From Antedon mediterranea (Eukaryota > Echinodermata > Crinoidea > Comatulida > Antedonidae): 64,000 nucleotides of DNA. The notes under the pieces were generated by a model. That model had not been told where the DNA came from and did not search any database. It saw only the letters and a list, made by a program, of their open reading frames with translations. The position numbers were made by a program, and so were the translations under genes. Positions within the stretch are counted from its first letter, which is position 1. Each line of letters opens with the position of its first letter. The stretch spans positions 16,587,501 to 16,651,500 of the forward strand of contig NC_092671.1 in NCBI RefSeq assembly GCF_964355755.1. The letters are read 5' to 3'. Below are positions 59,501-64,000 of this stretch, piece after piece.

Positions 59501-60110
59501 TTTATAATATCATTATTTATACATTTTTTCTTAAAAAAGAAGATATTCAGTTTATTACTTCCAGTACATGTGGATTCTTTCTAAATATAAATAACTAGTC
59601 TAGGCTAGGCCTAGGCCTATATAGGCCTAGGCCTAGTAGGAATATACAAAATTAAACATTTAAATAGTAATAAAATTAAACATTTTATTATTAATATTAT
59701 ATTAATAACAAAACAATATTCGAAAAGCATTTTTACAATAAATTATAGAGACTTTTGGGACCACTAATTCAGTCTTTGAGTAGGCATAGGCTAGGCCTTA
59801 CAGTACGTCCGAATACACATTCAGACTCTCAATCAACAACATGACAGGGACTCAAATGACTTCCCCTCCGCTCTGCTCAGAACAGCAGCAGAGCCTATCT
59901 ACTGTACGTAGGATAGGCTAGCCTAGACAAATTAACAGCAAGCGACTTCATACACTAAGGCCTAGAGATCATTATCAAAACGTAGGCATAATGCTTCAAA
60001 ACAAATACCTATTTATAAATCGGTTTCTAATTATATAAACACCGTAAACTCACCAAAATACAACATAGAAATATCATGTTTCCAGGTATCTGTAGTAACA
60101 TGTTAGCCAT
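47506..60110 (-). CDS. ERP44: ERp44 (endoplasmic reticulum resident protein 44), complete, 417 aa in ten exons
   Basis: A PDI-family chaperone of the early secretory pathway that captures oxidoreductases (Ero1) and unassembled thiol-exposing clients and returns them to the ER. Exons: 60110-60054, 58200-58085, 56354-56239, 55834-55650, 53923-53811, 53147-53090, 51673-51557, 51123-51012, 48903-48762 and 47743-47506; all join in frame with GT/AG. A hydrophobic signal peptide covers residues 1-25. The first thioredoxin domain carries the family-specific CRFS motif (C59) instead of CXXC, followed by SKYHITKYPTLKLFRNGR. Later family landmarks are REITFENGEELTEEGLPFL, AIDSFRHMY and the His-rich DLHSGKLHREFHHGPD near the C-tail. 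The last four residues are RDEL, a KDEL-receptor retrieval signal. Human ERp44 is 406 aa. Both cysteines corresponding to the second human disulfide (HADC and PADC) are replaced by G and L. Introns hold at least five transposon remnants. Confidence 0.97.
48555..48612 (+). mobile_element. SINE-like 3' tail in ERP44 intron 9
   Basis: GCAGCGCATTGAGAGCTTGC followed by GTGCTATATAAGAATGAAC and ATTATTATTG is the widespread GCGC...GCTATATAA-(ATT)n tail of invertebrate SINEs. It shares its last part with the LINE tail at 10853. The body upstream is not recognisable. Confidence 0.55.
49564..49607. repeat. Solo half of a foldback micro-insert between direct repeats
   Basis: ATATGCTAAAA occurs at 49564-49574 and again from about 49595, bracketing CAGGGAGTTGTTAACA. 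That inner sequence equals the left arm of foldback micro-insert 4 (CAGGGAGTTGTTA), 220 bp away, but the right arm is missing. Confidence 0.5.
49798..49824. repeat. Foldback micro-insert 4 (27 bp, 7-bp direct repeats)
   Basis: Perfect palindromic arms CAGGGAGTTGTTA and TAACAACTCCCTG share a one-base centre. GTCAGGG flanks exactly at 49791-49797 and 49825-49831; with a one-base boundary shift the repeat is the 8-bp GGTCAGGG. It is nested within the Tigger-like element. Confidence 0.8.
51294..51457. mobile_element. 164-bp MITE in ERP44 intron 7, TIR GGGACTTTTAGATTT
   Basis: The left end GGGACTTTTAGATTT recurs exactly inverted at the right end (AAATCTAAAAGTCCC). Flanking dinucleotides TA are present on both sides (51292-51293, 51458-51459), fitting a Tc1-mariner-type duplication. 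Non-coding. Confidence 0.85.
53338..53685. mobile_element. Dispersed MITE-like repeat, copy 2 (ERP44 intron 5)
   Basis: Same order of blocks as 28979-29274: TCAACTGTATACAGGAAGTG, CTCAAGATGGCCGC, GTTCTCGTGTT, CGCAGCAGCCATATTGTG, CCCTCCATGAAGAATCACTT. It is longer than copy 1 by internal insertions. Confidence 0.7.
53990..54155 (-). mobile_element. Dispersed repeat with ACTTTTTGAGTAATCCTGCT block, copy 2 (ERP44 intron 4)
   Basis: Inverted, it reads TTCGCCAAAGAGGTTAT, then TTAGCAGGATTACTCAAAAA, GTCCGATTTTCATAAGATTT and GAGGTTTGCACTCACTGAGT, the same order of blocks as 32515-33065. It is shorter and uninterrupted. The family is not identified. Confidence 0.55.
54540..54640 (+). repeat. Retroposon-like fragment with GGGTGGTCCATCCAGC hairpin
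   Basis: TTTATTTATTTCAACAATAT is followed by GAGGGTGGTCCATC...CATTAGGGACCCTC, a short stem. A comparable T-rich lead followed by a hairpin (AAGGATCCTGC...GCAGGACCCTTT) lies at 59300-59395 in ERP44 intron 1. Possibly two pieces of one SINE class. Confidence 0.35.
56611..57995. mobile_element. TTAA-flanked inverted-repeat element C, 1385 bp (ERP44 intron 2)
   Basis: The left end is TTAA then AGTGGAGCTCCACCCAGA; the inverted right end is TTAA then AGTGGAGCTACACTCAGA. TTAA lies at 56607-56610 and 57996-57999. The right terminus continues with CTTTCTCAGCTTATATC, unlike the left. Interior AGGCCT clusters and open frames (for example 57274-57480) show no recognised protein. It fills most of the 1730-bp intron. 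Confidence 0.75.
59600..59640. repeat. AGGCCT/TAGGCCTA palindromic cluster
   Basis: The sequence is almost entirely overlapping CTAGGCCTA units. Similar clusters occur at 30030-30150, 40620-40730, 41270-41335, 57190-57260 and 57510-57550. They are not in one register or unit length, so this is a motif-rich low-complexity sequence rather than a clean tandem array. Confidence 0.75.
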
Positions 60111-62567
60111 GACTAACAAAACCGGACCGACTTTCAGCGAATGAAAATTATCCACGATGTCAAACGTAACGTAATATTTTGCCGGTGTGGCTCTATGACA
60201 TGACCTCGTCGTATTGCCGTAAATATAATACTGTAAAACAACTATTTTAAATGATATATTTGTTATCAATTAAAACTAGTTTAACATATTGGGTTGCTTG
60301 AATACAAATTTCAAATATTTAGAAAAGTTTATAACAGGAAGATAAAATAAAACAATAAGCAAATTGATTTGTTCTGATATCATATTCATACAGTACAAAT
60401 TAATGTAATATGCCTAGTTTTAAAAAAGAGGGCGGCACACACATTTTGTTTAATAATAATAATAATAACTTTATTGAACAGACGCTTTTAGAACAGCGGC
60501 ACACGTTTTATGACGGTGCGTTCATAAGTTTAAAGAAAAAGAAAAGTACAACACTTAACTTTTGATGGAGTTATAGGCCTATATAAGTATATTTATTTAT
60601 TATTATTCTTATCAACATTATTAATATCTTATTGTTTAAAGAAATTTTATTAGGCTATTATTGAGGATATTATTAAATTTATAATCTTTTATATTATTTA
60701 TTATTATTTTATTATTTATGTTCTTGTTAATACTGTATTATTATGAAAGTTAATCGTGGTTAGTAATTTATTTACAGTGGTACTATTTTTTTTATTATTT
60801 ATGTTTGTATTTTATTAACATTTTTATCTCAGAGCCAAATGTATGGCTGTGCTGATATCATAAAGCCGGCTCGTTATTATGCCCCAGCTTTGCACTCTAT
60901 ATATTTAGGCATATACAATTATCCATAAACTGCATTATACAGTTTCAGTTTTATTCTCCATTTTAGATATAATATGGATAAGGAGACCAAAATACTAAAG
61001 ATGAACTTTCGGTCACCTGAAAAATAATATATTATTTAGATTTAGATAGGATACCTTATAGTAGGGTTTCCACAATTGATCTGAACTGATTGAGAATTTA
61101 AAATTTAGCGGCAAACTTTTCACTATGAAAACTGTCAAGCCATAGTAGGCCCTACTATCATAATGTCAATGTAATATTTTTGTATTAAAAACAAAAATGA
61201 TGCCGAACTCATCAGCCTAACAAACAGACACCGCGCGGCGCAGAATGTGTAGATAGGGACAGTACTGTTGGTATTTGTCGAATAGGAGTGCCCCCTTTAA
61301 TGAAAATTCTATTATAACGTAATAAAATTTGGAAATGTATATTTCAGCTATAACATTTTAAGTACAGTACCGTACATCTTCTAATTGTAACCCTGGGTTA
61401 TTATTCTTTGATTGTTTTTTTAGGATGGGTTACTGTTAGAGTAGGCCTAGTGGGTTATTACTAATCTTAAATTAGGCACCTGAAAATTGTAACCAAGCCT
61501 CAAATTTTCCGGTCAGCAACTCATAGCAAAATAATAAAACAGTACAAATAAACAAATTTGTTTGAACTCTAACTTTATTTTATAAAATCAAAAACACTAA
61601 ATCCTCCCCCACTCCCGAGATCAATGCATTATCTCCTTATTTTCAAAATACGGCTGCATCATAAGTTGTTGTGACTCTAATACTAACCCCCATGGGTTAC
61701 TATTAGAGTAGTGGGTTATTATTATAGATTGACTTATGAGGGTGGGTTACTATTAGAAGTGGGGTTACTATTAGAGTGTGGGTTACTACTAGAAGATTTA
61801 CGGTACTCGTATTACAATTTTATTCAAATATTTTTTAAAGTTGTGCTGCCACCATTAGTTTATAACGACGCACTGAACCATAAGAAAGTAAACAAATTAA
61901 AGTGTAGCAAAGCGTGACTTAAATTAATTATTGATTAAAATTGTTTGAATGTGTTTATCTTTATACCTAGCCTTATCGTTCGTACATTTGTGGCGACTTT
62001 CAGATATGAATCTACAGTTGTGTGTTCAATAAATGTATAGATGCAAAGTTCACTTAAATCTGATCTGGGGTAGTAGAGCAGAAGAAAAATATCCATTGTT
62101 TGCAAATAAGTCGATGTTGCAAGGTCAGGCTTCCGTTGCCTGTGTTGTGTTGCAATGACAACTGGCAAAGAGTAAACGCAATGCAAGATTCTTAAATTTG
62201 GCCATCTACAGTGTTGTTGTTATTATTTTGATGTTTAGTAGGTATTTTTCGAATTCTGTTAAATTGGTCAACATTAATGTTCAGTTTAGAAACCACATGA
62301 CTCATAGATGTATTTTGTAAATCCCGGTAGTTTTCATTATGTACTGTATAAACACTGAACAGGGAGATATAAACTGGTATAGGCCAAATGTGTAGATCGT
62401 GGTACAGTAAATCATTCAGCAAGAAACATTTTTTACTTAAAATGACTGTCTGTCCATGTGCCAATATACAGTAAATCATTTTCCTGCAGTGACAAGTTCA
62501 AATCAATGATGCAAGATAATTTGACCGATAATTTTAACATCTTTCATAACAATTTTCTTTATTACAG
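60111..62567. other. Divergent intergenic region between ERP44 and the type II membrane protein gene
   Basis: Holds the ERP44 promoter and the upstream exon(s) of the plus-strand gene. Contents seen: a (TAA)n retroposon tail at 60450-60490, AT-rich low complexity (60580-60830), and the GGGTTACTATTAGAG minisatellite (61390-61800). Coding frames here are short and unsupported. Confidence 0.55.
61390..61800 (+). repeat. Dispersed minisatellite, unit GGGTTACTATTAGAG
   Basis: GGGTTACTRTTAGAGT and GGGTTATTA variants occur at about 61394, 61428, 61451, 61693, 61709, 61743, 61762 and 61780, tight at the right end and spread out on the left. The plus-strand frame over the tight part is repetitive (GLLLE units) and is not taken as a gene. 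Confidence 0.75.
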
Positions 62568-62586
62568 ATTGTTAGAACCTGCCAAG

Positions 62587-63743
62587 ATGAGTCGTAATGC
62601 ATGCAAATTTGTGATTATAGGCTTCAGTTGTCTCGTGTTTGTCTTATTTCTTGCATGGTCTGCCAGTGATCCCGCTGTTGAATCACGTATTGAAATGTAA
62701 GAAATTCTTAATTTATGTAGTGTATTTTTAGGCCATTATCATATTTCCACTTGTTATAAGCATTACAAAATAAACAAACAATAAATAAGGGCATATTTTT
62801 TATACTACAACATTGTAATGAATAAGTCGCAATTGTTAACTTGTAATTTAAGTACTTGTTAAGTACCATAAAATGTTATTTACCATTGTTCTAGATTATC
62901 TATTGTAGCCGACGATGAACTGATCGAAAATAACAAAGATCCTGGCATACATATCCTGCAAGATACAGAAACACAAAACCTGCAAAACGTGGACATACAT
63001 AACCCACAAGATGCATATAGAAAAGCAAAAACTGATTTTGTATATCAGCAAGAAGCAGACAATATATTAGAAGACATAATAGAAGAAACGGGAAAAACAA
63101 AAGAAGAGTACAATCCTACAGAAGAAGAGCAAAGCCCAAATCATGTAGAACAACAACAAAATATCCGTCCAAAAACCTTTTTTAGTGAACTGAATTTAAC
63201 GTAATGTATTTTGATAATTTTTCCCCCCCAAAATTATAGATTAATCAAATCAGACTTTGAATAGTCCATTTTTCAATTTTAATAAAGTTATTCACTTCTG
63301 TAGAAAAAAATCAACAAAAATAATTATTTCACTTATAAAATGACAAAATAAACCAAAGACAAACAGACAATTTAGGTATATTTTGCTTTAAATTTCATGT
63401 TATTATGGAAAATTTTGTTTTGTTCCGGTTTTTGGTTAAAATGAATAACTATTATGTGACATTAAAATGGCATATTCAACAACAAAAATGTAAAAAATAT
63501 TTTTTAAGGGACAATATATCTTAAAATAATTGAATCACTACTACTATCACCATCATATAATCATGTTTTAACCCTTAAACCTACAAAGTAATTAGTAAAA
63601 ATATCAGATAATAACAGATATAAAATGTTTTTTAATTGTTTTTATTTTCTTACTTAGGTTTGCTGATATTAAACTTTTGGAAAATAATACAATACCAACA
63701 GAGATATTTATAGCAGCATGTTTGGAAATGGGACCATTTCTAT
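62587..63743 (+). CDS. Type II single-pass membrane protein, N-terminal part (continues beyond window)
   Basis: Three coding exons, 62587-62696, 62895-63200 and 63658-63743, join in frame (phases 2, 2, then 1 leaving). The ATG lies 19 bases after an acceptor at 62567, so a 5' UTR exon precedes it. The protein starts MSRNACK followed by one hydrophobic segment (residues 8-25, FVIIGFSCLVFVLFLAWS) with no cleavage-like site. Then comes an acidic, Q/E/N-rich low-complexity stem of about 110 residues, and after it the start of a more ordered region ending TEIFIAACLEMGPFL. A short cytosolic tail, one anchor and a long stem are the layout of Golgi type II enzymes such as glycosyltransferases, but no catalytic motif is inside the window, so function is not assigned. 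It is head to head with ERP44, 2.5 kb apart. It is not inversin, which holds this position in human. Confidence 0.75.
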
Positions 63744-64000
63744 GTGAGTTCCGGTGATATTATAATATTTATTTTAAAAAAAACCTGTTTTTCCTGTTGA
63801 TTAGTGCTGTTAATTCCATGGTTGATTCACATCGAATGTTAAAAAAACTGTATACTGTATTGTCTTTATAATGCTTTATAGAGAATCTCAACATCTATTT
63901 AAACAAATCAAGATTCAAACTAAAATTCCATAAGTTATTTCACAATACACATAGTCAATATGTACATTAGATTAAGTCTTACTGATATAATAATTTACAC
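63744..64000. other. Start of intron 3 of the type II membrane protein gene
   Basis: AT-rich intronic sequence after the donor T|GTGAGT at 63743/63744. No exon or recognisable repeat is seen before the window ends. Confidence 0.6.

Noticed and set aside
1-64000. CRISPR arrays, operons, prokaryotic promoters or phage-type attachment sites
   Set aside because: Spliced genes, introns, LINE and SINE remnants show this is a eukaryotic chromosome; no regularly spaced repeat array was seen.

Overview
This is a eukaryotic, AT-rich, intron-bearing stretch of an invertebrate genome, most likely an echinoderm or a close deuterostome relative. Genes have short exons split by 0.2-2 kb introns. Intergenic DNA is full of short DNA-transposon remnants, LINE/SINE tails and the short palindromic motifs AGGCCT and TACAGTA. 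The phylum call rests on this repeat flavour and on gene content. It is an inference, not a species identification.

Layout. Positions 1-12743 hold no gene I can support, only AT-rich DNA and repeats. At 12744-12823 (minus) lies one isolated exon encoding the first zinc finger of an NR1-type nuclear receptor. Positions 12824-33565 are intergenic or intronic, dense in TIR-flanked elements, with a CpG-richer island at about 30.2-30.9 kb. A complete six-exon nuclear receptor gene occupies 33566-38853 (minus, 387 aa). A complete syntaxin-17 gene (STX17, plus, 315 aa) spans 41804-44959. It faces, tail to tail, a complete ten-exon ERp44 gene (ERP44, minus, 417 aa) at 47506-60110. The first three coding exons of an unidentified type II membrane protein (plus) start at 62587 and run off the right edge.

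How the genes relate. STX17 is the autophagosomal Q-SNARE. ERp44 is a pH-regulated thioredoxin-fold chaperone of the ER/Golgi. The convergent STX17-ERP44 pair is also adjacent and convergent in human (9q31.1), so this looks like ancient microsynteny. The two NR1-type exons share intron positions and phases around the first finger, suggesting tandem paralogues.

Most notable observations: (1) four tiny (21-30 bp) perfect or near-perfect foldback inserts, each bracketed by 7-bp direct repeats, as if they were ultra-short transposons; (2) a nuclear receptor with an almost absent A/B region and a seven-residue D-box; (3) an ERp44 that has lost both cysteines of one human disulfide; (4) several elements whose boundaries and target duplications can be read to the base, including a hAT-like element in a STX17 intron, a Harbinger-like element, three TTAA-flanked elements of different sequence, and two inverted copies of a TA-flanked element. 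All exon boundaries were placed by hand from splice signals, reading-frame continuity and remembered family sequence; no alignment or database search was run.
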